A stretch of DNA of 64,000 nt from Udeniomyces pyricola (Eukaryota > Basidiomycota > Tremellomycetes > Cystofilobasidiales > Mrakiaceae). The stretch lies in assembly GCA_039545295.1 (NCBI GenBank), contig BCIK01000016.1:124001-188000 (forward strand), written 5' to 3'. Shown piece after piece: positions 27,379 through 39,400 of this stretch. The stretch's first letter is position 1. Each line of letters begins with the position of its first letter. The position numbers and the translations under genes were made by a program. Under the pieces are notes generated by a model. It made no database searches and was not told the origin of the DNA. It worked only from the letters and a program-made list of their open reading frames with translations.

Positions 27379-29022
27379 ATGTCCGACACTGCCTTTCGCA
27401 AGATCAACATCGAGTCCGTCCAACCTTGTCCCTCATCTACTCATTCAACACCATCCTTACCTTTGCACTCATAACTTATCCATCACCTCAACTGACCTCT
27501 TTCGCTCCGCCTTGTCCCATCTCTCTCATCTCCCTTCCCCCCCCCCCCCCCCCCCTCCCCTTTTCCTCCCCTTTTCCTCCTTTGTTCCCGACCTCCAGNN
27601 NNNNNNNNNNNNNNNNNNNNNNNNNNNNNNNNNNNNNNNNNNNNNNNNNNNNNNNNNNNNNNNNNNNNNNNNNNNNNNNNNNNNNNNNNNNNNNNNNNNN
27701 CTCATTCAACACCATCCTTACCTTTGCACTCATATCATTGCCATCACCTCAACTGACCTCTTGCGCTCCACCTTGACCCATGTCTCTCATCTCCCTTCCC
27801 CCCCCCCCCCTTCCCCTCCCCTTTTCCTCCTTTGTTCCCGACCTCCAGTCAGTACGACGAAGATGTCCTCGACGATTCAGATCTGTACGATCAGGACCCT
27901 CGATCTGCAGACGAAGCCGCGTCGTATGCCAAGCAAGTGCAAGGAGAGGTCAGACAGGTCCTCGGCAGGTACGTTTCGGACCCAGTCAGTCGACTCGACC
28001 CTGCGTTTTCTTCCCAGACGCAGCAAGGCCAACAGGGCCGGTTTGGATCGTAGCTCCAGAGTTGGGTGTGTCCCCGACTACGGGACAATTTCACATGTAT
28101 CTCCACTGGGAGGCTGAGCTTAGGGGGTTTGGTATACCCTGATAGGGCTCTGCCAGTGACCTGTTCGAACGCGCTACGTATGAATGACGAGCACCAAACG
28201 ATGAGAAAGCGAAACGCGTCGTCGTCGCCTCACACTTGAATCTCTTTGCACAATCTAACCCTTGTCTCTTTTCGTCATCTTTTTCTTCTTTTTTGTTCTC
28301 CTTCTGACTGATCTGATCTCCCTCGACATACTGGTGGATGCTTTCCAGATCCGATATTGCGTCTGCACTGAAATACCTGCTTACCGAGTACCCTTATGGC
28401 ATCGACCATGCAACGGCCAAAGCGACCTCCCTCTCGACGTTCATTCTGATTCTCAACTCGACGAAATCGAGCGACGTTCCAGCGTTGGTCAAGTCTCTCG
28501 AACCAGAGGAGCAGGACGCATTGATGAAATTTATTTACAAGGTATGTTTGGAGGTCGATCTGAAAGAAAGACGCGACGATGATGATAACGGAGCGCGTTT
28601 CTATTTCTGGTTTGCTTTTGATTCTTTCCTACTTTGTTGACATGTTTGCGCTCTCCCTCCCTTCCCCCCTCCCCTTCCCTCTTTAATTACAAATGATACT
28701 TGACATCTTTTATTTTTATTTTTATTTTTATTTTTTTAAAAAAAATAGGGTATGGAGAAGTCTGAGTCGCTAGAAGTCAACCCGTCCGTTCTCCTTACCT
28801 GGCACGAAAAGGTCAGCCCTCTTTGCCTCCTACTTTTTCTTAGCCTTTACATCATGCTTTACCCTTTATCTAGTAGGCTCACCCAACCCCCCCCCCCCCN
28901 CCNACTGACATTATCCTCGCCTTTTGGATCTTGTTTGTTGTTACGGGTGATGTCTATAGCTCACCGAAATTGCAGGCGTTGGGTGCATCGTTCGGGTCAT
29001 GACGGATCGTCGGCAGATCTGA
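27379..29022 (+). CDS. ARPC5: ARP2/3 complex subunit 5 (p16-ARC)
   Basis: This is the smallest subunit of the actin-nucleating ARP2/3 complex at cortical patches. Five exons were read. Exon 1 gives MSDTAFRKINI and joins across a gapped intron to DQYDEDVLDDSDLYDQD, the acidic N-terminal stretch of the family. Exon 2 ends ...QVLGR. Exon 3 covers SDIASALKYLLTEYPYGIDH through LEPEEQDALMKFIYK. Exon 4 is GMEKSESLEVNPSVLLTWHEK, and exon 5 is LTEIAGVGCIVRVMTDRRQI. The YKG, LTWHEK and GxGxIVRV motifs are diagnostic for ARPC5. Length is about 155–160 residues, as expected. Intron 1 contains 102 undetermined bases and a repeated flank. Confidence 0.92.
27438..27848 (+). repeat. Imperfect direct repeat flanking the ARPC5 gap
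   Basis: The segment from about 27441 to 27598 recurs at about 27701 to 27848 with a handful of substitutions and a shorter C run. Both copies end in a potential splice acceptor, GACCTCCAG. Confidence 0.85.
27599..27700. other. Assembly gap in ARPC5 intron 1
   Basis: A run of 102 N is flanked on both sides by nearly the same sequence (CTCATTCAACACCATCC... on each side, ending in a C run and GACCTCCAG). The gap may therefore be an artefact of failed contig overlap. Confidence 0.95.
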
Positions 29023-29509
29023 GGCGTCTGTGTAGGATGTTTTTTTTTTCTTCTTCTTCTTATTCTTTTTTTGTTTGGCTTCCCGAAATGGATGAGTTTG
29101 GAGTTCTTATATATATATATATAGCATACGAGCCTGCGCGCATGGGGCTGCGTCGTGTTGCATTGGATGAGGCTGCGCGAGTGGCTAGGTTATATGGAGA
29201 TGGAAAAGAAAGGGAACAGAAGCTTACAGAAGCTCTTACACTGTTGAGATTTGGTTGACATATGCAGTGATGAGAGGGAGAAAAATTCGAGTAGTTCGCT
29301 TCCGCGCGTGATTTGTCAGTGGTGAGAGCAGAGAGATGATCAGGGACTTGCCTCGTCATGATCAATTGCTGATGCAAGCAAGTCATGGCATTTATACATC
29401 CATCCCCGTAGCTTACCATTCAACCTTTCCCATCCTATAGCTAGCACCTCTTCATCTCAACCCTTCGCTCCTCACGCTACCCTCGTCCCACCCCAAGTCT
29501 CCCACCCTT
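29023..29509. other. Intergenic between ARPC5 and the small hydrophilic protein gene
   Basis: The first part (T run, TATATA at 29109–29125) is the probable ARPC5 3' flank. The second part becomes C/T-rich before the next start. No other gene was recognised. Confidence 0.5.
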
Positions 29510-30508
29510 ATGCAATCCACCACTGTTCCCTCGACGGAAACCGGCATGGCGCCTCCGACCGACTCAACCATTTTCGAAGCCGGTGGGATCCCTCAAACGG
29601 ACCCACTCGATGCGTACCATCCTACCAACGTCAACTCAACCGCGACCCACCTCCCGAGCGAACCCATCATTGATGACTTTCAGACGACGGTAAGTCTGGT
29701 GGGAGGTTTATCCGGCTGAGTCGAGGAAAGAGAAGGACGAAAGGGGGGGGGGGGANGGGGGGGAAGGGAGGAAATGGAGATCTACACAAGCAGACTATAC
29801 ATGGCGCTCTCTCTGTCTCTTTGAATCTCGCATTTCGACTCCTCTAGTTTAAGGGTCTATCCATCTCCCAGATCCCAAGTCAAACAGATCGTTCTTCATC
29901 ACTGTCATCTCATCACTAATCTGCTGTAACTTCCTCACCCTTTTGTCTTGTCTTTACAACTTTCCCAACTCCTCCATTCCATCCTTTCGTACTTGCACCA
30001 CCTCTCCCTCTCCCTCTCTTTCTCTTTCTCTCCCCTCTGCTCTCCTTCCTTGCCTCGTCCAGGGATCCGGCTTCGACGGCGACAAAACTCAAGATTTCGC
30101 AGGTGCCACAGGAGGAACCGATGCGTTCTCCCATACGCCCAACGCACGAAGCATCGAGGAGTTCCAACAGGACCAAGAATCCAAAGGAGGGTTGAAAGGT
30201 GTGTTTTTTATTGAAAGAAACCTTTGCTGCGGAATATTCGACGCCCCCGGTCCATTCGATTATAACATCCATCACGTATCAACTCCATGATCAGCATATG
30301 ATCATCCAATTGACCGAACTAGCACTAACGCACCAAATCCGATCATCCACTCGTTGGATAATCTTCTTTCCCCCTTCTTCTCATTGTTTCGTTGTTGTTG
30401 TTGTTGTTGTTGTTGTTGCTCTTTTTTTTTGGGGGGGGGGGGGGGGTTCATTGGCTTGGTCCGATGGTAGGATTGACACATAAGATCAAGGAGAAGCTCT
30501 CGAAGTAG
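29510..30508 (+). CDS. Small hydrophilic protein of unknown function
   Basis: Three exons join exactly in phase: 29510–29689, 30063–30198 and 30471–30508 (354 nt, 117 residues). The protein is polar, rich in Thr, Ser, Pro, Asp and Gly, with no membrane segment or signal peptide. The middle part reads GSGFDGDKTQDF... and ...ARSIEEFQQDQESKGG; the end is a short basic, probably helical tail, GLTHKIKEKLSK. The start context is clean and the leader is pyrimidine-rich. I do not recognise a named family; it looks intrinsically disordered with a C-terminal amphipathic helix. The second intron contains a GTT repeat and a G run before its acceptor. Confidence 0.75.
30391..30418. repeat. (GTT)n microsatellite within an intron
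   Basis: About nine GTT units are followed by a T run and a run of about 16 G, all within the second intron of the small hydrophilic protein gene. Confidence 0.85.
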
Positions 30509-30655
30509 CTGTTGTTGTTGTTGTACGTGCGATCGAAACGTCGATTACGCCCCGGATCATGCATGATTGTTTGATGTTTGATGATTAGATCTATACGTGC
30601 ATGCCTCAAATGGAGGTAGTAGTACGCCTTGAGAACGATTCCCCCCCGGCCCTCG

Positions 30656-30694
<39 letters not shown>

Positions 30695-31331
30695 CGCTCA
30701 TCTCATGTCTCTCCATCTCTTACCTCTGTCGTGTCACGCCTCATAAGAAGCTTTGTTTCCTCTTTCCCTCCTCTCTCTCTCATGCAGAATCTATCCATCA
30801 TACATAAGCTTCCAGAATCACGTACAACTCGAATACGGACGAAGTTTAATGGACCCCCCCTTTTGCTGTTATAACCTAGCGATTTGACGATCTGAGCTAT
30901 ACAATTTTTCTCTCTCTCACTCTCGCACGGACAACCGAGTCAAAAGGATTCTTTGCAGAGGGAAGGCAGGGCCGGTCATGTATATGGTTGAGTTGTCCCA
31001 TGGTTCGATCATTGGGTTCGATCGTTCACGTCATGTTTTGGGGACCTAGGAAATGGAAAAGATACCACCACACTAGGCAAGATCTTGGAAAAAGCAATCA
31101 TCTTGCATGAGCAACGAAGAATTTAATTCCAATGATGGATGATCGATCTTGGGTGGGTTGATAATGTACTACAGCTTGGACTCGAAAAGAGACATGTCCG
31201 TTTCGCAGGCCTTGAAAGCGGTTTTGATTACGCCACTATAGAGACGAATGTCCCTTCCCCCTTGACTAAAAATGAACTTTCCCCAGATAAATCTAGATAT
31301 ACATATAGACATGTACAGGTTTGCGAGCTCT
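30509..31331. other. Convergent intergenic region
   Basis: This contains a T homopolymer of about 34 bases (30657–30690), C runs and otherwise unremarkable sequence between two convergent genes. No coding region or RNA gene was recognised. Confidence 0.5.
30657..30690. repeat. T homopolymer
   Basis: A T-only tract of about 34 bases lies in the intergenic region. Confidence 0.85.
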
Positions 31332-32658
31332 TTAGACGTTCCGTTTTGAGTCACCCTTCTTCGTTTCCCTTGTGACTTCCTTCCCCGTCGGCCGATCGCC
31401 CGCGTGATTCGGCGTACTATTACTATCACTACTGGTGGTGGTGGTGGCTGTCCCGGCAGCTATGATGAGCTCGGGTGAGACGTCGGCTGGTAAGAGTTCC
31501 ACTGCATCGGCCTCAGTCGGGTTCGTCATGAGATCATCCTCCTCGTCGTCGTCGAGAGGGGGACGATCGCTATCGGTACGGGTGAAGATGCCCCGGGTGG
31601 AGGCCATGGAGTCTAGGTGTTTGGGTGTTGGGCGGAATGCGTTACGGGTCGTGGAAGGAAGTCGGATCTGAGCGGAGAGTTGAGAAGGAGGTCGGTCCGG
31701 TCAAAAAAAAAAAAAAAGGTGGTAAGGAAAAGAGGGAGATGGGAAAGAAATAAAGGTCGATGAATCAGTAGATGTATGGTGACGAGAGAGCCGAAAAGGT
31801 TTTTAGGGCAAGAAGATGACGAAGGATGAGAAGATGTCATCAGTCGTTGACATGAGGGAAACCCGATAGATGACTTACGAGAGCATCGAAATCATCTGTT
31901 TCTTCATGCTGGTCTCGCCTTTCCTCATCGTCCTCATCCACATTCTCATCGTCATCGTCGTCGTCGGCGTACCGATCATGACCTTGGATCCTCTCTTCTT
32001 CATCGTCGTCGTTATTGTCGCGCAAGAGTCCTTCGGGATCTTCGAGTTTGATCTGACCGCCTCCGACCCCCATGGAATTGCGAACATCCCTAGGTCCCCG
32101 AAGGGTCCGGTTGCGAAGTCTGAAGAAAACCCGACGACGAAAAAGAAAAAAAAAAAGGAGGGGGGGGGGGTTAGTCGATTTTGATCACTTGCGTTAAGAA
32201 GCTGATTTCGTAAATCCCTCAAGGCGTAAGTTCCTCCAGGATCGCATCCGTTTCTCTTATGTGAGTTCCTTCTCTTTCCCCTCTCTAAGATGCCCTATTC
32301 AGTGATTTCTCCTGGGTGAAGAAGGATCGTGGTCAACGAACCGATAGCCCACGGAATCGCGGATATCCGCGGCGCGTCTAAGGAGGAGGAAGCCGAGGCA
32401 GATGCCAATGACGGCGATGAGTGGATAGAGAAGAAGGGGAGTGGTTGAAGGAATAGGTGGTGATGGTGAGGATGGAGAATCTGAGTCGTCTGTGTGAGCT
32501 ATCGTTCGTGATGTGAGAGAAAGGGAAGAGAAAGGGAGTGGATTAGGGTTATTAGCTCGGTTCGTCAAGCGCTGCTGTTGACCGCCGCGCAGACGGAAAG
32601 GGAAGGACGAATTGAGGTTCCAGGATCGGGGTGACGAACCATAAGAAGGAAGAATCAT
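31332..32658 (-). CDS. Acidic single-pass membrane protein, unrecognised
   Basis: Three exons were read. The first contains a Ser/Pro/Thr/Asn-rich N-terminal region, then one clear membrane span (LLLYPLIAVIGICLGFLLL) followed by RRAADIRDSVGYR. The next (acceptor TTTTCTTCAG at about 32127) continues LRNRTLRGPRDVRNSMG and a strongly acidic stretch of Asp/Glu runs. The last begins IRLPSTTRNAFRPTPKH and ends ...KKGDSKRNV. A positive segment right after the span suggests the acidic tail is cytosolic. The ATG at 32658 is used, but its frame is open upstream to an acceptor-like TTGCAG near 32822, with plausible coding (GLDIFVEHGPKPP, FSFTIRPNDKDS). The true start may therefore lie in an upstream exon. 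No family was assigned. Confidence 0.6.
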
Positions 32659-32822
32659 GCTGTCTTTGTCGTTGGGACGTATAGTGAATGAGAATGTATG
32701 AGAAACGGATGGTGGGGATGTAATACTATCGGGTGAGGATGGTGGTTTGGGGCCGTGTTCGACGAATATGTCCAGCCCGGCGCGGGATGTCGGAATGGCT
32801 GGCGGGTCTGCAATGACGTCAT

Positions 32823-33453
32823 ATCATTGTACGATGCGTCGGTTATCATCATCCAAGGCTCCCATACCATCATCTCCTGGCCTGCATGAGTGACTGGATA
32901 AGGTTCCAACTACGGGCTGCTACATACTAGTGCACTAGATTGATAGAACACGATTCGACCAATCTCATGGGAATGACGTTAAGGCATAAACCTCCAAACA
33001 GCTGTACTCATGAGGGATAAAGGAAAGGAGATGGGTGTTGGCATGCAAAAAATATCTGATAGTACTTCGATTGTCGATGTGAGGATAAGAGGGTCGATGG
33101 AAAGACAAGGGCCAATGACGAGATGAACGAATGAATGGATAGAACGAACGATTGAAGGGGATAGATGTGACGAAAACAATGCGAGATGAGGGAAAAGAGG
33201 AAGAGAGAGGCAACAATGACGAAAGAAAATAAAGGATGGAAGAAGGAGAGAAGATGACAGAGACCATGGTCTGCGTGAAAAAATAATTAAAAAAATCACG
33301 ATAACGACAACATGACGAACTAGGAGAAGAGAGAAGCAAAAAGAAGACAAGACCTAAACAGATTTTTTTTTTTAAAAAAATATTAAAATTAAAGAACACT
33401 TCCCGAGACATAACGAGGCGTCCCTAAGGAGTCCCACCAGCTTCCATCCACCC
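32823..33453. other. Intergenic upstream of the membrane protein and downstream of MMS22
   Basis: This is purine-rich on the + strand with A runs near 33360–33390. The open frames here read as low-complexity Ser/Leu/Phe and are not credible. Upstream exon(s) of the neighbouring membrane protein could lie in the first 150 bp. Confidence 0.4.
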
Positions 33454-36400
33454 TCATCCCACCTCCGGCTTGACCCCACCTTCCCTGACCGGGTTCTTGA
33501 GCGCCCCAAAAAAGGCAAGTTCCTCCTTGAGCGTGCGTTCGTTGAAGACGGTGCCTGCTCGGTTCGTCAACCGCTCGACGAGGTCAAGACAAAAAGCAAG
33601 GTAGGAGGCTTTGGCAGAGGAAGGTAAGGTCTATAGCGGAGAGGAACAGAAATGGTGGTTTTAGTCACTTGTCGTTGGAGAGAAAAGCGATGCGAGGAGA
33701 GGGAGAGAAAGCGAGGGAAAGTTTAAACAAAACATACTGAGTAGTAATCGGCCATGGCTAGTAACATATCACGGATACAAGACATGAGCATTGCCTTGCG
33801 ATGCTGGAGAACAAGGTTGCCTGTCGCGTTGCGCGAGAGCTCGACGCAAAGGTTATAGAAAATGTCTTGTGCAAGAGAGAAGCAAAGATCATCATGGCGC
33901 GCGTAAAAGGGATGTTAGAAGGCAAGACCGGGTCAGGTTTGAGCGATCGTGATGCACATGTACGTTGACCAATCTAAAATTTGGTTGGGTTTGAAATCAA
34001 CTTACTATCGAGCATTTTGGGCCGTCTCTGAAGCAGACAATTGGCATCGAGTATCGAGCTATCGTCATCGACCATTCCCCCTTCCTGATTGTCATTGAGG
34101 ATGACGTCGGGATCGAGTCGGTTGAGGGTGTAGAGGAGTGAAACAAACTCGGGCTCGATCGTAAATCGCGAGCCAGGAGCGACGACCGTTTGGAAGAAGA
34201 CAGAGAAAAAGTGTTCTTTGAGGGTCTGAATGAAGTCATCACGGAAAGTCTCTCAGGCGTGTCAGCTTGACTAAATCAGCCACAGTTGTTCGATAGAGCA
34301 GAAACAAAGATGCGGGACGAACCGAGTAGGATGAAGGATCGAGCTTAGCGATATTGTACATGAAACGCAGGCCGATCTTACGTCGGGCTCGTGCATCTCC
34401 AATTCGACGCCAGGAAGTCGGGCCGAGTTCGAGGTAGCTGGACCAGTCCTGTAGGGTTGGATAGCCCGAAACAAAACAGACATAGCAATCAGAGCATCAG
34501 TCAGCAACACAACGTCGGGAAATAAAAAAGGTTAGCCCATTCGCACGCAGAGGCATTCACTCAACACTGACCTGATGGCCATGCTGAACTAAAACGCTCG
34601 CACATCCTGCCCAACAGTCGACAAGTTGATCGATATAATCCGCCTTGGCAATCCGCTCGTCCTCCTTTCGACCGGCTTCTCCCCCTCCCACGTTCCTGGT
34701 CTCTCTTTCCTCTTCATCTCCGACCGAACTCGCGACCATGTTGGACAACAGCCGATAGATCGCCGGAGAGAGCGTTTCTTTGACGACCTTGGCAAACATA
34801 AGGTCCTTGGCTCGAATCTCCTCGACGGTCGTAGCCTTCTCCCTTGATGGTGGATCGACAGCACCTACTACTGGTGCGTCCGCTTTGCCTTGATCGCGAC
34901 CGATGGGACCAAAGCCGTCGAGCAGCGCCTGGAGCGAGGGATCGTTCATGTCGATCATAGCAAACTCGTCGCCGTATTCGTCCTGCGACTCCAGACTGGA
35001 TTGTTCAGGGGGCGGCGGAGCGAGACGTGGAAGAGAGGCGAGTCGAGCATCGAGGAACGACTGGACGCAGCGAATAACTTCGAGGCCGGTCGTAGGCTGC
35101 TGAGCAAGCGAGGATGTGAGAATGCCTTGAGTCCAGGCTAGGACAAGCAATTCATCCAAGACGGTCCAAACGTATGGTCAGACAATGGCAGCTCTGTGGC
35201 GTGGCACCCCATACTCGGTCAAAGCGGCATGACTCACATCGATGAAGGAGAAGAGGATCGGGGTACGCTTCCGACGGCGATTGGTCATCGTTCGGATCCA
35301 GGGTTGGCGTACGGATGATGTGTCGGATAGAGCCCAGAATCATGAGCAGTGACCAGATGAGCTCGTTCTTGGGTGGCAAGGGCAGTACGGTCCCAACTCC
35401 GGTTGCCAGAGAGGTTCCAACCACAACGGGAGTAGGACGATCTAGCTTAGCGAGCTCGCGAAGAAGAACTTCCGTCATCTCGCCAAACCAATCGACGACG
35501 CTCCGAAGGTCGAGTCCAAAGTGTCGATGGAGGACGGCGACGTACATCATCGATCGGATACAGATCTTACGCGACTTGAAGTCGGCCTCGGGAAAGGACA
35601 GGAAGCTTCGCATCTGTCGAAGCGAATGGAGTGAAGTCGCTGCCGTCGGATCGAGAAAGACAGCGACCATGGTGAATGAGTAGCGATTGACGAGCATCGA
35701 CAGGTCCCGCATCGTCGGGGGCGAGAGGCGTGTGAATGGGGTCTTGCCGACGGGGGCCGAGATAGCGAGGATACGAGAAACGGCTCGGTCAGCTTGTCGG
35801 ACGATGGACGGTGACCCGTCGAGCTTCGAGGCTGCCTGGATGTCCCGGACAGCAATCGCTAGAACCTTGAGAAAGACGTCAAAGGCGGAGTCGCCCTCGG
35901 AATCGAGGGTCTCGATGAGAGCTTTGTTGGCCTTGCGGATGAAGAGGGGGAAGTCGGCCGTCGGGTCGGAGAGAAGCTTGACAAACTTGCGGGATTTGAA
36001 GATGGTCTGGCCAAGCTGACCGAGAAGGGAGTCTTGAAGCGGGAACCGCCAGCCCCACCGAGACGATAACAGGTGGACGCGGCCGAGGACCGTCCAGACG
36101 TATTGGTCTCGTTTTGCAAGTGTCGCGGCCGGGACGGTCGGGTCGAGCACAGGATCCGATTCGAGTCGGACAATGGATACAGCTCGCATAACGAGTGGCC
36201 AGTAAGCCGGGAGCGATGAAGAGGTAGAGACGCGACCAGCCGGGGAGAATTGCGAGACTGCGCACATGCCTTGGACGAGGTACCAGATGCGCTCGGCAGC
36301 CAGGAGGCCGGTTTGAGCAAACGCGGACGAGGCAGAAGTAGCCGCGAGGATTGACCAAAACGTCGGGCTGGGTGATGAGAGAGGGTCATGAGATGTGGGC

Positions 36401-39400
36401 AGAAACCTGTCCAGCGTCTCGAGGGTGTGAATGAGTTGAGTCCAAACTTCGACGGTGTAGTCTTGAATCCAATGTGGTGGTTGGGACACTCGATCTGGAC
36501 CGGTCTCGTCCTCGACGTCGTTTTGATCTGGGCTAGATGGTTGAACTGCTTCGGCCGCTGACTTGATTGCCTTGATCGTCCGGTTGAAGCCATGTTCGAG
36601 CAGCCGTCGAGCAAGGGTACTAGCATATCGCTCGACGAGTTCACGGGGGGAGTCGACCTGACGGTGGCGGACGAACGCTAGTCGAGCTGCTGCTTCGACG
36701 GCGAACCAATGAAGAGCGAAAAAGACTCGGGTTTCGGCCGGGCGACGGGAGGAAGTCGGTGTGGTCATCGGCTCGACGCGTCCAAGGAGATGGTCAAGAA
36801 GAGCAACTAGCCTGGTCTGTAAGCTCGTCTCGTCGGCATGAGGTTGGGTCAAATACAAGGCAGCAAAACGCAGAGCATCTCGGACCTCGTCCTCTCCGGC
36901 CAGCGCAGGTTCATCACCTGGTCCAAAGATGACCTCAACGTCGCTTCCCGCCCGCTCGAGAACCTCAAACACCTTGTCCATCACAACCGCAAAGACTTCC
37001 AAGAACGTTTCAACCTCCATTGTCGGACTCATCAGTAAGCCGAACGCGAAGCAAGTTCGGAGCGTTGGGGGTGGTGGTGGTACGGGTCGGTTGGCTAAGG
37101 CAAGCAATTCGGTGAGATGACCTCGAGCGATGGTTGAAGATGGTGGGAAAATCAGCCTTGGCGGAGGGGGTAAAATATCGAACGACAAGGAGAATCGCTC
37201 GTACGAGCTCCACGCCACGGCGTTGGGAGCTGGTGGAACGAGATAAGAACCAGCGACGGGTGTTGCTCCCTCTGGTACATTCGGCCGAGCGAAGGCAGCC
37301 GGATCGGCGTGATGAGGGAGAGGAGGGAGCGGAGGGATAGGTTGAGCCCGGCGGGATGGGACGACTTGGGCTCCATGTCCGATGGGTGGGCGATACAGAG
37401 GAGCCCCGGCCTGGGTTTGACGAGCATCAGGGTTAGGACGAACGGCAAGAGGAACAGGCGGAGCGAATCTATCTGGATGCATCGACGCGAGGTTGGGAAG
37501 GTCAAGGTCGCCAAAGATGCTGTCGTCGTCGAGCACAATGGCTGGAGGGGCTGGGCGACGATTAGTCCGGGATTGAGCATGTCCGGTCGATGCACGTGGT
37601 TGAAATCCTCCAGACTCTCGCCTTGGTCTGACATCCGAAGGACGTCTGTTGCCACCCTTCCTTCTGATGCCCTGGCCGTCGCTTCGGGCTGCTCGTGCGT
37701 TCCTGCCCTCTATTCGGCTATCCTGTTTACGGCCACCAGTGGCTCCTTGCGATCCCCTACGACCTCTCCCCTTGGTTCGCGAAAGCAACTGGTCGACGAC
37801 GCTTCTGCCTCGACCGGAGCCAACGCTACCCGCTCTTGTGGATCCCCTCGGAACGAGCCAATCTCGGATGTCTCCCTCTCGCAGTTGCCTCTCTTCCTCC
37901 TCCTCTTCGCTGTCAGAGATGTTGACGACGTCCGCCGCAGATTCACTGTCGTCATCCTCCGAGTTGGACCATCCCGGAAATCGCTGCTGAACCGCTTGTT
38001 CGTCAACACCATCAGCATCAGCATCCTCTGCGCCGAGATCGACGCGGTGATAGAACGCCTGGTCCTCAACCTCATCTGGGTCACTCGCATCCATCTCATC
38101 ATCTCCCTCGATGACTATTTTCCTCGCCGCCCCACCAGTGCCCTTGCGAACGATGCTCTTGCCCTTCATGACGCGACCTTCGTCGTCAACGGCTTCTTCT
38201 CGTCTCGAAGTGGCAGCGGTTTCGCGTGCACGAGCTTCTCGGGCCCGCTTGATGTCGATCAGATGTCGGTTTGCCGCCACGGCCGGCATCATTCGGTTGA
38301 GAATCTTGGCTTTTTTGGGGTCGAACGCTTTGTGACGGGCCTTGCGTTGATTGTGAGTTGAAGATGAAGAGGAGGAGTCGGAATCTGAGTCATTGGAGTC
38401 GGAGGATGAGGGGGAAGATTCGAGATCCGGATCCACGATTCGACGTCGGGTTGCAGTTGCCCGAGCAGATGTCGGGGTGGTGGAGGAGGCAGACAGAGCA
38501 GCTGGGTCGTTACAATCAATGTCGGGAGGTGGAGTCAATGAAGGCGAGCGATCGTTCTGCATGAACCGACGGGAATTGGATTGTTGCGGTGCATCAGAGT
38601 AAATAGAGGGGAGGTCTTGGGGGTCATTTTGCGGCGAAAAGGGGGGGTGGACTTCCCCTTGCGACCCAGTCAAATCGTTGATTCCATCTTGCTGTGGATT
38701 GCGAGTCGATGCTCGTGAGGATGAGGACGACCGACGATACTGACGCCTTGAGGGGCCAGGTGACTTGGAAGCGACATGTTGACGGCCTTTATGAGAATAG
38801 GTCCGACGAGAGACCGACTTTGTATTGGTTTGTCGTCAAGTTGGATGGTGAGAGGAGGGGGAAGGGGAAGGGGAAAGGGGTGGATTCGATGGACAAGCGA
38901 TTAGCAACTGAGCGTGATATGACATGGACGAACAGACGGAAAATGGCCCTACCGAACTGGGCTTGGCTCGCTGGATGGACTCAAAGGGACCTTGATCTGA
39001 GCGATGCTTGCCTTTGTTGCGCTGTCAAGATAGTCGGGTGACAGGAGCAATACCGAAGGGAAGAGAACTTCAGCGCTAAACTCGACAACGATGAGATCTT
39101 TTCTTCCCCTTCAAACAAACGCACCTCATCGGGACGCTGAGTGGTACCTAAAGCGGATGGGAAATTCTTGCCCTTCTTCCAACCTGCCACTTTCTTCTTC
39201 TTCCTCCGTCCGATGTCCTCGGTTTCGTCCACATCCGAGCCAAGCATGGCCTTTTCTCTTTCCCGTTCCAATCTCTCCTTCTCCCGCTTCTCTTTGGCCT
39301 CCTTTCGCTTCCTCCGTCGAACCTCCCTTTGCAACTCGTCAATGGCCCCATCCTCGCTCAATCCAGAGTCGGATCCTGATGATGGTAGTGCCCCGCCTAC

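Noticed and set aside
30838..30925. tRNA-like stretch on the minus strand (TAGCTCAG, as in an A box)
   Set aside because: No matching B box, no anticodon stem and no acceptor stem could be formed.
32965..33411. Minus-strand frame of about 148 codons rich in Phe, Ser and Leu
   Set aside because: Composition reflects pyrimidine-rich flank DNA; no domain, and no suitable junction to a neighbour.
37309..38361. A 350-codon open frame on the + strand
   Set aside because: It lies wholly antisense to the conserved MMS22 exon, has Arg/Ser-rich composition expected from the complement of acidic and Ser-rich codons, and shows no family similarity.
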